Source of the DNA: Myxococcota bacterium
GTDB taxonomy: Bacteria > Myxococcota_A > Polyangia > JAAYKL01
Assembly: GCA_028278265.1 (NCBI GenBank)
Contig: JANQET010000197.1
Location: forward strand, 27,309 to 91,308
Length of the DNA stretch: 64,000 nt
Direction: 5' to 3'
Shown here: positions 41,428 to 51,410 of the stretch, piece by piece
How the letters are laid out: each line of letters begins with the position of its first letter
How positions within the stretch are numbered: position 1 is the stretch's first letter
Position numbers and translations under genes: made by a program
The notes under the pieces: model-generated
The model's database searches: none
Seen by the model: only the letters and a program-made list of their open reading frames with translations
Told to the model about the DNA's origin: nothing

Positions 41428-41710
41428 CTCAACGCATAAATGTAGTCCTTTTAATGGATAACCGTCAACGCTCCGGTGATCTTTTCGTGCTGTCTCTAGA
41501 CAAGGGAATATGAAGTGAGGTATACGTAAAATCCGCAGGAGCAAGTGTTCGGAGCAAAAAAGTGACCAATAGCACCGAGAAAAAAATAGTGTGCTGTGAT
41601 CCCCGATTAGATTTGGAAAAATACATAAATATTAAATTCACCTCAGGGGAAATAGTCGCGGTGCAGCTGTCCGTTCGGAAATCTGAAGGATGCAAAAGAA
41701 GGAGTGTTCA

Positions 41711-43621
41711 ATGATACGACACAACTTTTGGGGAATTGTCACAATTTCGATGCTGTTTGCCATGCTCAGCCTAACCGACTGCTCGGGTGACGGCGGAGGA
41801 GGTGGGGATGGCTCTGACGGCGACGCGGATGGCGATGGGGATGTGGACGGGGATGCGGATTCGGACAGCGATTCGGACTCGGACAGCGATGCGGATTCGG
41901 ACAGCGACGCCGATTCGGACAGTGATTCCGATTCGGACAGCGACGCCGATTCGGACAGCGATGCGGATTCGGACAGTGATTCGGACAGCGATGCGGATTC
42001 GGACAGCGATGCGGATTCGGACAGTGATTCGGACAGCGACGCCGATTCGGACAGTGATTCGGACAGCGACGCCGACACGGACTCGGACACCGACGGGGAC
42101 TGCGCGGTTGATGCCCAGCGCATGTGGGACGAGGTGGCCTATCTGGCCGGCGAAGAGTGCAACGGCCGCAAACCGGGCACGCCGGGAGGGGAGCTGGCGC
42201 TCCAGTTCATCGAGCAGGAGATGGAAGCGCTGAACCTGGAACCGGCCGGTGATCCGGGTTCCTACCGGCAGGTGTTCAACACCTTCATGTACGAGGTGGT
42301 CGGTGAGCCATCCCTGTCCATCGGCAACACGACGTTCAGCAGCAGAGATGATTTCAAGGTCCTCTTCCGCTCCGGCTCAGGGGCGATGTCCGGTCAGGTG
42401 GTATTTGCCGGATATGGGCTGGTGATTCCGGCCTACGATCGGGCGGCCTATCCGGATTGTCCGATCAGTGCTAAGGGGTACGATGATTTTGCCAGCCTGG
42501 GAGATCTGACGGGCAAAGTAGTGGTGGTGCTGCGCCACGGCCCCAATGATGACAATCGCATTTTCAATTATTGTCCGGCCGAGCCCAGCACGTGCAACAG
42601 CTCCCACTGTCTGTGGGATTTCGGATACAAGGCGGCCAATGCCAGACGTCACGGGGCGGCGGGGCTGCTCATCGCCCAGGACTATCGACATCGGGGAGAC
42701 AGCGGTCGAATGGGCCTGCACCTCGAGGAGGTGTACCGTCGTGATGATTTCCCGGTGCTGTTCGTCTCCCGCGACAAGCTGGCGCAGGAAATCCCCCAGC
42801 TGCACGCCTGGGCCGCTCGGATCGATAGCACCCTACAGCCGCAAAGCCGCACCCTCGATTTGTCGATCGACTTGGATGTGCAGGTCAAAGCGACGATGGT
42901 GGAGACCGCCAATGTGATCGGTGCGATCACCGGTTCTGATCCGAACCCGGAGATCGTGATCATCGGTGCCCACATGGATCACTTCGGCGTGCAGGACGGC
43001 GAGGTGTACCCGGGCGCGGATGACAACGCATCGGGCACGACCACTGTGCTGGAGGCCGCACGGATGTTCCGCTATTGCGACATCAAGCCCAAGCGCACGG
43101 CCGTCTTTGCCACCTGGAACGCGGAGGAGATGGGGCTATTGGGATCCAAGCACTACGTCAACAGCAGCCCCACCTTTCCGATAGACAAGACAAAGGCCTA
43201 CTTCAACCTGGACATGGTCGGTGTGGGCAGCGGCGGCGGCATGCAGCTCACCGGCGGGGACACGGATAAGAATCGATGGCTTACCAACACCATGAAAAAG
43301 CAGATTGAAGACGAGGGATTCCCCTGGACCGTCTCCCCTTCGGGAGAACACCTGGGATCAGACCATGCGCCGTTCCACAACCAGGGCATCGCCTATTGCT
43401 ACGGTCAGACCCAGTACTGGAGCGACCACGCCGACTACCACGAGCCCACGGACACCTATGACAAAGTAAAGGTCGAGGTGCTGCAACTGACCGCGGATCT
43501 GTTCTGGACCACCATGAGGGCCGTGGCCTTGGGTGAAGAGGTGTCAAAGGACCCGGCATTCACCACGCCGGCACGCAAACCCTACTACGACGGCGCCAAC
43601 CCCCGGCACAACTCCCGCTAG
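41711..43621 (+). CDS. M28-family metallopeptidase lipoprotein with PA domain and long (DS)n linker
   Basis: LTDCSGDGG lipobox; [37 protein letters not shown]...[18 protein letters not shown]. Confidence 0.9.
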   Translation: MIRHNFWGIVTISMLFAMLSLTDCSGDGGGGGDGSDGDADGDGDVDGDADSDSDSDSDSDADSDSDADSDSDSDSDSDADSDSDADSDSDSDSDADSDSDADSDSDSDSDADSDSDSDSDADTDSDTDGDCAVDAQRMWDEVAYLAGEECNGRKPGTPGGELALQFIEQEMEALNLEPAGDPGSYRQVFNTFMYEVVGEPSLSIGNTTFSSRDDFKVLFRSGSGAMSGQVVFAGYGLVIPAYDRAAYPDCPISAKGYDDFASLGDLTGKVVVVLRHGPNDDNRIFNYCPAEPSTCNSSHCLWDFGYKAANARRHGAAGLLIAQDYRHRGDSGRMGLHLEEVYRRDDFPVLFVSRDKLAQEIPQLHAWAARIDSTLQPQSRTLDLSIDLDVQVKATMVETANVIGAITGSDPNPEIVIIGAHMDHFGVQDGEVYPGADDNASGTTTVLEAARMFRYCDIKPKRTAVFATWNAEEMGLLGSKHYVNSSPTFPIDKTKAYFNLDMVGVGSGGGMQLTGGDTDKNRWLTNTMKKQIEDEGFPWTVSPSGEHLGSDHAPFHNQGIAYCYGQTQYWSDHADYHEPTDTYDKVKVEVLQLTADLFWTTMRAVALGEEVSKDPAFTTPARKPYYDGANPRHNSR

Positions 43622-43769
43622 AGACGACCGGACATGTGGAAATCCCCCCGCCCCCCTTTTTCAAATTTTTCAAAGGGGGAGATTACTTGCTTCACCCATC
43701 AGATTACGCTTGAAGCGCCGCAGGGGCAATCCCTCGTGGTTGCCCTCCTTTTTAGGCATTTTCCAGTGA

Positions 43770-44486
43770 TCAGTTGTCGGCCGCTTCTTTGACCGCGTCG
43801 AGAATTTCATCTCCCTCGAGCAGCCCGAAATGGGACGCCCTCAGGGTGTAACCGGTCTGCAAATCGATCACGACGACAAATGGCCGACTGTGATGTTTGG
43901 AAAAACTGGGATGCTCTCCAGTCCAAAAGTTGCCTTCAAAGCCGTCCATATACTCTTCGCCCTGGAGTATCTCGGATGCTTCTTCGTTGGGATATGGGCT
44001 TTGACTGTTTTTGGTATAGACGGCGAACAGCAGCCCGTCTTCGTCCTGTATATCGGAAGTGATTTTCCTTACCGACTCGAACTGAGTCGGACAGGAGGGT
44101 CAGTCATCCGAGCCCAACAGAAAAACCAATGACTTCTTGTCGGAATTGCAGTGGTCCTTGATGTCGAACTCGACATCCTCCATTTCGTCGTCGTCGATTT
44201 TTCCGTTGTCATCGGCGTCATACCAGACGGCGTCTTGCTTCAACCGGGGAACAATATACCCCTCGACGATACCCGCCCCGTCCACATCCCATTTGATATC
44301 ATCACAGTCGCCGTCCCCGTCCCCATCTCCGTCACTATCCCCGTCGCTGTCGCCGTCACTCCCCGAATTCGAGTCTCCTGGATCACAAGCGCCGTTACCG
44401 AGCACAACCCCGGCCAAGAACAAAAAACCGGGCAATGTCCATAGCAGAATTCTCATCTTCATTCCTTTGCTTTCACTTCGTTTCAC
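43770..44486 (-). CDS. candidate selenoprotein: thioredoxin-like lipoprotein, UPSC motif (UGA at 44100-44102)
   Basis: The track shows only 44100..44486. My read-through gives DKKSLVFLLGSDD-U-PSC-PTQFESVRKITSDIQDEDGLLFAVYTKNSQSPYPNEEASEILQGEEYMDGFEGNFWTGEHPSFSKHHSRPFVVVIDLQTGYTLRASHFGLLEGDEILDAVKEAADN* with terminal TGA at 43770. Confidence 0.88.
44072..44090 (-). promoter_or_regulatory. candidate bSECIS for UGA 44100
   Basis: CCGACTC-AGTTC-GAGTCGG on the minus strand: perfect 7-bp stem, loop G at +18 from the UGA. Confidence 0.8.
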
Positions 44487-44503
44487 AGCGACCGCTTTTG
44501 ACG

Positions 44504-45397
44504 TTAATCAAGGCAAATCTCCACGCACCCGGCCTCCACCTCTATTTCCTCGATTTCGATATTTTCGAACACGCTTTGGGCAGACATGGACTCCGGTTTG
44601 AGATCAGACGGATGCTCGATGTCCTGCAGGACGAGCAGCGACCCTTCGGTAACGTGTGGCACCAGGCGGGATGAGATCTGGGCGATCGCTTGCTGATCGA
44701 CAGGCGACGCCGCTACCGGTGCGGACCGCTGTTTTACAACGACGGTCTGCCCCTCGACGAGGGGGAAGTGTCGTTGGATCGGCTGGGGCGGTGCCGCGGG
44801 CTGAGCTGCGTCTGACGGTGGCGTCTTTTTTTGGGGTTTGGCTTTTTTTCCGGTGCGCTTTTTCACCACCGGCTCCGGTGATTTGGTCGGCCGGGGAGGG
44901 GGCGGCGATGTCACTGTCAGTTTCGCGTGGCCGTCACTTTGGCGCTCGTGCAACAACACGACGGATCCCTTTGGTTTCTTGACCACCGACAGTCGGGCGT
45001 TCTTGACCGATAGCACCACCTGTCCCAATTGAAAAATTGTCTCTTTTCCACCCACCTCCAGGAGAAAACTGCCCTCCTCAATCAGCACCGCTGATGGTTG
45101 AGCGGTTTTTGATTCCACGGAGATGCGGGCGTCTTGGAGCGCAGTCATCAGGCTCGATTCGTTCAACACGGCAGTAGCGCCGTCGGCACCTTGGGCTATA
45201 AATGTCCTGGGCGTCGCGTCTGCTACAGTCGCAGATTTGTCAGCGGGGCCCGCGGGTTTCTCTAGCACAAATGCCGCGTCCTGGGAGACGTCGCTCGGCA
45301 CTCCGATAAAGTCTTGCCCTCGGGCGATTGCAGCCGAGGATAGGGCGGCGGCCAGAACAACTAGTAGGCAGTTCTTTGCAGCTGGTTTCATCATCAC
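44504..45397 (-). CDS. hypothetical exported protein
   Basis: Signal peptide NCLLVVLAAALSSAAIARG; Pro/Lys-rich linker. Confidence 0.6.
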   Translation of the reverse strand: MMMKPAAKNCLLVVLAAALSSAAIARGQDFIGVPSDVSQDAAFVLEKPAGPADKSATVADATPRTFIAQGADGATAVLNESSLMTALQDARISVESKTAQPSAVLIEEGSFLLEVGGKETIFQLGQVVLSVKNARLSVVKKPKGSVVLLHERQSDGHAKLTVTSPPPPRPTKSPEPVVKKRTGKKAKPQKKTPPSDAAQPAAPPQPIQRHFPLVEGQTVVVKQRSAPVAASPVDQQAIAQISSRLVPHVTEGSLLVLQDIEHPSDLKPESMSAQSVFENIEIEEIEVEAGCVEICLD

Positions 45398-45401
45398 CTC
45401 C

Positions 45402-47294
45402 CTAAAATCGCTGCCGCAGCTCGAGCAGGATCAAGTCCCGCGTATAGGAATATCGGGGCGGGGGCAGGGTGATCACCGTCCCGCCGCCTTCCTCGTTGAT
45501 GATGGTGTCCCCCTCGATCCAACGGGGCGTGGGGGCGTCGTCAATGTTGGAGATCCGCTGGTGATGTTTGTACACCGCGGCAACTTCAGCGCCCCGCCAT
45601 AGCTTGACCTGTAGTTCACCGTTGGCCTCCCACTCCACATCCCGCCGGGTCATCCCGTAGTACTCGTGTTCGAAGTAGGCGTTGAGATAGTCCTCGACCC
45701 CTTCGCAGCCGCTCCCTTCCTCCTCGTGAGAATCCCCTTCTTCCTCGTCATCATGATGCACCTCTTCGCAGATATGGACATCCATATATTGGGGGCGAAA
45801 GGAGTTTTCCTTGTTCTGTCTGGAATTCATGTACCAGTTGTACTTGAACCGGGCACCGGCCAATACGGTCAGCCGGGGAACAGGGGTTCGCCATTTCAGA
45901 CTCAGCTCGGCTTCCGGCAGGAACCGATCGTACTTGATGACGTGGGCCTGCTCGTAGCTGCGATCGTATCGAGCGCCGATCATGGTTTTGAGTTGGAGGG
46001 CGCGGTTCACGAAATACCGATTGTGATGGACTCTCAACCGATAGCGGGAGGTGCTCCGGTCCGGATCGATACGGTTGGGGCGCCCCTCGATTTTGAGCCG
46101 AACGCTGTAGAGCGCGTCCCGGGTTCGGGCAAAGGACCACCACAAGCTGCCGCCGGCGGCCCACCCGATCAGGGCAAATGGATCCTCCTCCCGGTGGTAG
46201 TGCCCCTGATTATCCTTCATCGGCGGGTGATCCAAATATTGAAGCTCCCCGTCGACTGCCAATTTGAGCTCGTGCTCGAAACCGCCGCCCCATCCGGCCA
46301 GGAAATAGGCGGCCTGGCCGATGAACACCGTGGTGTTGAAGTCCCCCTCCGAGTACTCGTCCAGGCTTTCGAGCTGGAGGATGGACTCATCCGCGGGCGT
46401 CTGTGCGCTCGACTTTCCCAGCTCGGTCCAGTTGTCTTCTCGGTATGCAGTGACAGTTGCCTGAAAACTCCCCGGACCCAGTGTCCGGCCAAAGATCGCG
46501 TCCCCCCGCAAGACGCTCTGCAACACGGGCCTCACATCCGACTCCACCATATCGAGAAATGCGGATGAGGGGTGGGTGTTGACCCCCACGGCGCCGCTCA
46601 AACGCCCGTGGAATCCCTCGTTTTTGGGGAATGCACTCCACGAGCTGAGCAGCTCCCCCGCGGCGTGACGCCACGTCTCGTCCGCGCCTTCGCCAACCTT
46701 TTTCAACAAGGCGACCCCTGCATCACGGTCTGCCCGTCGCTCGGCGATGATGGCTTGATAGTATGAACATCGCTGGGCCATGTGCTCCGGAAGACCGGGG
46801 CACGCCTCGAGAAAATGGGCGTCGGCTTCTTCAAATGCCTTTTTCTTGAATAGTACGTAGGCCAGGTAGTAGCGCAAGATGGCCTGGTCGGTGTCGGCTT
46901 TCGCTTGGGGCAGGGCTTGCTCCAAATGCTCCTTAGCCCAGTCGTAGTCCTCCTTGGCGATGAGCTTCACCGCGAGCTTTGTGCGGGCGCGAATATCGTG
47001 AGGAGCGATGATGATAGCCGATCCCAGTGACCGTTTAACATCTTTGTCGTTGCCCCGCTTCTCTGCGAGCTCAGACCACAGCAGGCATCCCTCCAAAATG
47101 GCGTCCGTTGCCAGGCAGGATGCTTTGGCCAGCGCATAGGCCTTGTCCCCATCGCCGGATTCGAGTGCGGCCTGGGCGAGCTTGAACTTGACCCTGGAGT
47201 TTACCCGGGTAGTGCTCGACTGAGCATCGTCGGCCAGGGTGTGCGCCGCTAGAACGATGACCGCCGACAGGAGAGTGAGACGCCTCTTTTTCAT
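45402..47294 (-). CDS. TPR-containing, beta-barrel-like exported protein
   Basis: MKKRRLTLLSAVIVLAAHTLADDAQS; TPR-like N-terminal half, alternating hydrophobic C-terminus ending RDLILLELRQRF. Confidence 0.6.
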   Translation of the reverse strand: MKKRRLTLLSAVIVLAAHTLADDAQSSTTRVNSRVKFKLAQAALESGDGDKAYALAKASCLATDAILEGCLLWSELAEKRGNDKDVKRSLGSAIIIAPHDIRARTKLAVKLIAKEDYDWAKEHLEQALPQAKADTDQAILRYYLAYVLFKKKAFEEADAHFLEACPGLPEHMAQRCSYYQAIIAERRADRDAGVALLKKVGEGADETWRHAAGELLSSWSAFPKNEGFHGRLSGAVGVNTHPSSAFLDMVESDVRPVLQSVLRGDAIFGRTLGPGSFQATVTAYREDNWTELGKSSAQTPADESILQLESLDEYSEGDFNTTVFIGQAAYFLAGWGGGFEHELKLAVDGELQYLDHPPMKDNQGHYHREEDPFALIGWAAGGSLWWSFARTRDALYSVRLKIEGRPNRIDPDRSTSRYRLRVHHNRYFVNRALQLKTMIGARYDRSYEQAHVIKYDRFLPEAELSLKWRTPVPRLTVLAGARFKYNWYMNSRQNKENSFRPQYMDVHICEEVHHDDEEEGDSHEEEGSGCEGVEDYLNAYFEHEYYGMTRRDVEWEANGELQVKLWRGAEVAAVYKHHQRISNIDDAPTPRWIEGDTIINEEGGGTVITLPPPRYSYTRDLILLELRQRF

Positions 47295-47382
47295 ACTAGG
47301 GTGCTCCCAACTCATTGCTTGGTGGGTGGTTGTGAATCCCAATCTCCGAGGCATGCAGTGGACAGGGAATCACTCTGGATCT

Positions 47383-48198
47383 CTACTTGTTGAGCTTTTT
47401 GACCTCACCGAGGAAGTCAAAATCTTTCTGATCTTCCAGACCGCCGCCCTCCGGTATGTCGTATTCCTTTGATTTTTCACCGGAAACGACAACCATCGTG
47501 GATGTGTCGATGACGTACGTGATCGGAAAACGCGGGAAGAATACCCGTTGGCCGTCCGGGCCGCCGGTACCATAGGATTTCAACACGACCAGGGATTCGT
47601 TGTCCTCGATCCGCCAGCCACTTTCCCACTTCCATACCTGGCTGACCAGCTCATCTGTTTCGTCCGCGTACATCGTTTCTTCGGCCAGCGGATTGTTGTA
47701 AAAGAGAGCGACCAGCTCCCCTTTGTTTTTACGAATCTCGCGTTGTACTGCACCTGCCTCCAAGAACCTTGGGGTTGGGGATTCTCAGAAGGGTCAGCGG
47801 AAGCCCTGGTCTTCCGGGAGGGCACAGGCTGCTCCGGCCATCAGCACCAGGGATTTTATCTTGTCCCGTTGACAATAGATATCCCGATAGAAACTCAGCG
47901 TGGTCGGCTCTGCTACGCCGTCGCAATCCCGATCGTAGTATGCCGCGAGCTCGATGTTGGGAACCACCGCTTCCAAATCGAACATGTCTCCCGCGCCCTC
48001 CGGATAATCGCCGCACTCTTCGAGATTATCGGGCTCCTCGGGAATGCAGACGATGTTGGGGTCAGGGCCGGGGTCGTCATCGTCATCTCCACTACCACCA
48101 CTGTCCGGGAGGTCGTCCCCTTCGCTCCCTTCATCGCTGCAGGCCACACCCCACAGTGTCATCATGATGGCCAAAAGAAGTGTTAACAGTTTTTTCAT
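47383..48198 (-). CDS. candidate selenoprotein: thioredoxin-like lipoprotein with two in-frame UGAs (UPFU; UGA at 47794-47796 and 47785-47787)
   Basis: ORFs 47794..48198 and 47383..47763 are in one frame: KIKSLVLMAGAACALPEDQGFR-U-PF-U-ESPTPRFLEAGAVQREIRKNKGELVALFYNNP...FPITYVIDTSTMVVVSG. Lipobox LWGVACSDE. Confidence 0.75.
47760..47772 (-). promoter_or_regulatory. candidate bSECIS for UGA 47785 (and possibly 47794)
   Basis: CCAAG-GTT-CTTGG on the minus strand; loop G at +18 from the second UGA and +27 from the first. Confidence 0.65.
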
Positions 48199-48225
48199 GT
48201 TACCTTCCTCCTGGGTTTGAACTGA

Positions 48226-48939
48226 TTAGTCCATAAACGTTTCGATGCCCTCTTCGAGATGTTTCCATCCACCGAGGTGCCGACCACAAATGATGATGGT
48301 CGGCGTACCGACAACGTCGTACACGTCTCCTTGCCCTCTATCCCAGAGAACAAAATCCCTGGTTTTCGGATCGCGGGCCACCGCATAAAACTCGTTCATG
48401 TCCAATTTGAGGACGTCCCGCGCATAGACCTCGAGATCCTCCGGGTTCAACACCGGTTCCTGGTTCACGTTTTTGTCGAATGCCCAATCATGGGCTTGCC
48501 AGAATCCGTCATTGGATTGCCGGTGAATGGCCACCATGTTTTCATGAATCTCCAGGGCCGTATCGTATGTATCCAGCGGAAAATGATGAAAGTAGAACCG
48601 CACTTTTTCCCAGAGATCTTTTCGGCGGACCTTAAAGTCGCGCAAGAACACGGACAAGCCGGCGCAGTTGCCGCACCGCATCCAGGTAAAGATCTCCACT
48701 ACCAGCTCCGGGCTGACATCGCCCCCTTCCCAGGGGCTCATGCTGTTGTCGATTTTCTGCACCGAACCCGGTGGACAGCGAGGCGCCGGATAGAGATCGC
48801 CGGACCCGAAATCGGCCCCTGTGGCGTGGTAGGGGTTGTCCAAGAACACCGGGTCTCGGCAACCCATTGCGACCAGCAGCAACAGAACCGTTGTCGCTGA
48901 GAGGTGCACAAGGTACCTATGGTATGCGTTTCTTCCCAT
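48226..48939 (-). CDS. DsbA/thioredoxin-like lipoprotein with CGNC motif
   Basis: LLVAMGCRDP lipobox; ELVVEIFTWMRCGNCAGLSVFLRDF...VVGTPTIIICGRHLGGW. Confidence 0.85.
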   Translation of the reverse strand: MGRNAYHRYLVHLSATTVLLLLVAMGCRDPVFLDNPYHATGADFGSGDLYPAPRCPPGSVQKIDNSMSPWEGGDVSPELVVEIFTWMRCGNCAGLSVFLRDFKVRRKDLWEKVRFYFHHFPLDTYDTALEIHENMVAIHRQSNDGFWQAHDWAFDKNVNQEPVLNPEDLEVYARDVLKLDMNEFYAVARDPKTRDFVLWDRGQGDVYDVVGTPTIIICGRHLGGWKHLEEGIETFMD

Positions 48940-48950
48940 GCCGCCGCTTG

Positions 48951-49790
48951 TTACAGGTATTCAAGAATACACTTTTCTTCGACGTCGTTGATCCCATATG
49001 CGCACTTGGGTTTGTGCACCTTCATCGTGGTGAGATCGAGCGCGTTGAACCGACTGTGTCGTTGTTTGGTTTCGGTCGAAAGGTAGTCGTCCATCAGCAG
49101 GCTGGCAGGCTCGGTACGGACAACAGTGAAGTCAACCGACCCCACGTAGTCAGAAAGTTCTTGGGCGTCGTCCGCGGTGGCCGCATACTCGATGACAATA
49201 ACCCCTTGATCAGCATACTTCTCGGCCAGCTCGGCCAATATGGGATGATGTTGTTGGCCGGACGGCTCTATATGCTCACTGAGTTTCATTACGAGCAGTT
49301 TTGCGCCTTGGTCCGAATATTCACAAATCTCCATCGCATTGTCATCTTGATCATAGAGCAGATAGTTTCGCACGACCGAACCCGCAGACCAGTTGTTATC
49401 TGCCGGCGGATAATTGTCACACATCGTGTCGGCATCGCTATCCGTATCGCTGTCGCTGTCGCTGTCACTATCACTGTCCGAATCAGAATCGGCATCGCTG
49501 TCGCTATCACTGTCCGAATCAGAGTCAGAATCGCTATCTGAATCGGAGTCGCTATCGCTGTCGCTGTCACTGTCCGAATCAGAGTCGGAATCGCTGTCTG
49601 AATCGGAGTCCGCATCGCTATCACCGTCGCTGTCACCATCACCATCACCGTCGCTGTCGCCATCTGAATCTGAATCAGCATCTCCTCCTGAACCGGAATC
49701 CGTGTCCGAGTTGCAGGCCCCCATGAAGCACCAGAACATCGCCATCAAACACAAAAGATATGCCCACTTTTGATTATGTTTGTTTTCCAT
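48951..49790 (-). CDS. thioredoxin-like lipoprotein with (DS)n linker in which the redox motif is EPSG
   Basis: [98 protein letters not shown]...[19 protein letters not shown]. Confidence 0.8.
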   Translation of the reverse strand: MENKHNQKWAYLLCLMAMFWCFMGACNSDTDSGSGGDADSDSDGDSDGDGDGDSDGDSDADSDSDSDSDSDSDSDSDSDSDSDSDSDSDSDSDSDSDSDADSDSDSDSDSDSDSDTDSDADTMCDNYPPADNNWSAGSVVRNYLLYDQDDNAMEICEYSDQGAKLLVMKLSEHIEPSGQQHHPILAELAEKYADQGVIVIEYAATADDAQELSDYVGSVDFTVVRTEPASLLMDDYLSTETKQRHSRFNALDLTTMKVHKPKCAYGINDVEEKCILEYL

Positions 49791-50347
49791 TGGGTCGATC
49801 TCCTTTTTTGCTTTTCGTAAAGAATTTCTGTAAAAATCCATCACTTTGCATGTTCTGCAATCGGCACGATTCACAGTGTCTATATCGGATGTGCTGTTCA
49901 GTATCCATTTTTTCCACTATGCAGAATAGTCTCAACTGCACAAAACGATGTCAACGCTTTTTGTTCTGATTTGCGGTTTAAACCGCTGAAGATTACAAAA
50001 AAGAATGAATTGTAGTGAAATTTTTAAGTTCATATGTAATGCGTGCTCCTTTTGCATGATGTGAACGGTTGGGCCGGGACTGTCCCTTTTTCCAATAGCG
50101 AAAGTGATTCGTGAGAAATAACGCGAGATTCTGTCAATCCCCGTTCAAAAGGGCAACCACAAGGGATTACCCCTACAACAATTTCAAATAGTTACGTAGG
50201 GGCAGACCCCAGTGCCTGCCCTCCCTGTCGCAGGAAACCGAGTTTCTTCTGAGGCATCGAAAGCATTATTGGAATTGGAATGGGAATTATTGTTAAATTG
50301 AAGTCCGATAGATATGGGTCGGGGATTGCTCTGTCGAGCATGCGCCA

Positions 50348-51409
50348 TCACGGTTGATTGGAATTTCCCATCCAACGACAGTCGGCCAACTTGTCCTCGA
50401 GGAATTGCAGGGGCAGGGCGACCTCCATCTCGAACGCCCCCTCATCCGGATCGACGGAGGCAAAATCGAGCAGCTCGGCAAGGTCGTCGTCCCCCTCTGC
50501 GCGGGCCTTGATTCGCCCCAGCGAGAGCGCTCCCCCCACCGCCCGCGCCAGCTCATTGAGGGCGTCGTTGTTCCCGCCCGAGACGTTGGCCACGATCGCC
50601 ACGTCCTCGCTCGCATCGACGTGCAACTCGACCCGCTCGGCAGCCTCGGCGAACCGGTTTCCCACGTCAGACGAACCGGGAAACATCCCTGCCGCCTGTT
50701 CCACGTCCAGACTGCCGTAGATCTCCCCGAAGCTGTTCTCCTCGTCGATAGTTTTGTCGTCGAATGGAACCTCGCCTTCGAGCAGGCCGATTGCCTCGTC
50801 CAGTGTTTCCCTGTCCCTGGTCAAGATGAGCAGCTGTTTGTTCCATACGGCGGCCTGTCCACCGGGAGCGTCCGGGTTGGCGTAGATGGTGGTTTGGCCC
50901 TTTGCGGTTGCTTCTGCACCGTCAAACAGTCCCTCCAATTTGGCCCCGCTGAAATCCCCTTCGACGAGAAGAAGACCGCTCGCCCCGGCGATTCGATCCA
51001 CTGAGTCCATCAGGGAGATCCCGGTTTTTTCCTCAACCTTATCTAGCGGGGAGCTATCGGCGTTGGTCAGGCAATCGATGACGATCTGGCCGATCGGCGT
51101 GTCCTTGAGCGCCTCGACTTCGAACACGAGATGAGTGCCTTTTGCAGCGGCCCCGGAGAGGGCCACGAGCAGTGGATCGCGCTCCAACTGCTCCTGCTGG
51201 GTGGTTTCTCCCAGCTTGTTGAGCAGGGTGAGCGCCCGACGACGACCGGCCAAGCGCTGTCGTTCGTGGGACCGCTGGTGATTGGGAAAAGTGATCTCCC
51301 GCTGTTGTGCCGAAGTGTCGGAGCGGGTGGGCCACATCAGCCATCCGGCGACCAGGAGCAACAACGCAGCGAGAACCAACCACCCATATCTTCTCCTTTT
51401 ACCGGTCAT
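50348..51409 (-). CDS. DUF3352-like membrane/exported protein
   Basis: Single N-terminal TM MTGKRRRYGWLVLAALLLLVAGWLMW; ends just before the ABC permease. Confidence 0.5.
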   Translation of the reverse strand: MTGKRRRYGWLVLAALLLLVAGWLMWPTRSDTSAQQREITFPNHQRSHERQRLAGRRRALTLLNKLGETTQQEQLERDPLLVALSGAAAKGTHLVFEVEALKDTPIGQIVIDCLTNADSSPLDKVEEKTGISLMDSVDRIAGASGLLLVEGDFSGAKLEGLFDGAEATAKGQTTIYANPDAPGGQAAVWNKQLLILTRDRETLDEAIGLLEGEVPFDDKTIDEENSFGEIYGSLDVEQAAGMFPGSSDVGNRFAEAAERVELHVDASEDVAIVANVSGGNNDALNELARAVGGALSLGRIKARAEGDDDLAELLDFASVDPDEGAFEMEVALPLQFLEDKLADCRWMGNSNQP

Positions 51410-51410
51410 T

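Noticed and set aside
41860-42085. CRISPR-like or satellite array from periodic gattcggacagcgac sequence
   Set aside because: Repeats lack spacers of constant length and translate in frame as (DS)n linkers; this is coding low-complexity sequence.
20127-44102. Simple pseudogenisation or sequencing error for the thioredoxin-like UGAs
   Set aside because: Four paralogs have UGA specifically within the redox motif, no other lesions, conserved sequence downstream and hairpins with the same G+18 geometry. Random mutation is unlikely, though read-level confirmation is still needed.
19776-48198. Alternative genetic code with UGA as a sense codon throughout
   Set aside because: UGA ends many ordinary genes here (e.g. 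43770, 3403, 30791), and sense UGA appears only at specific redox-type positions with downstream hairpins; Trp is encoded by TGG.
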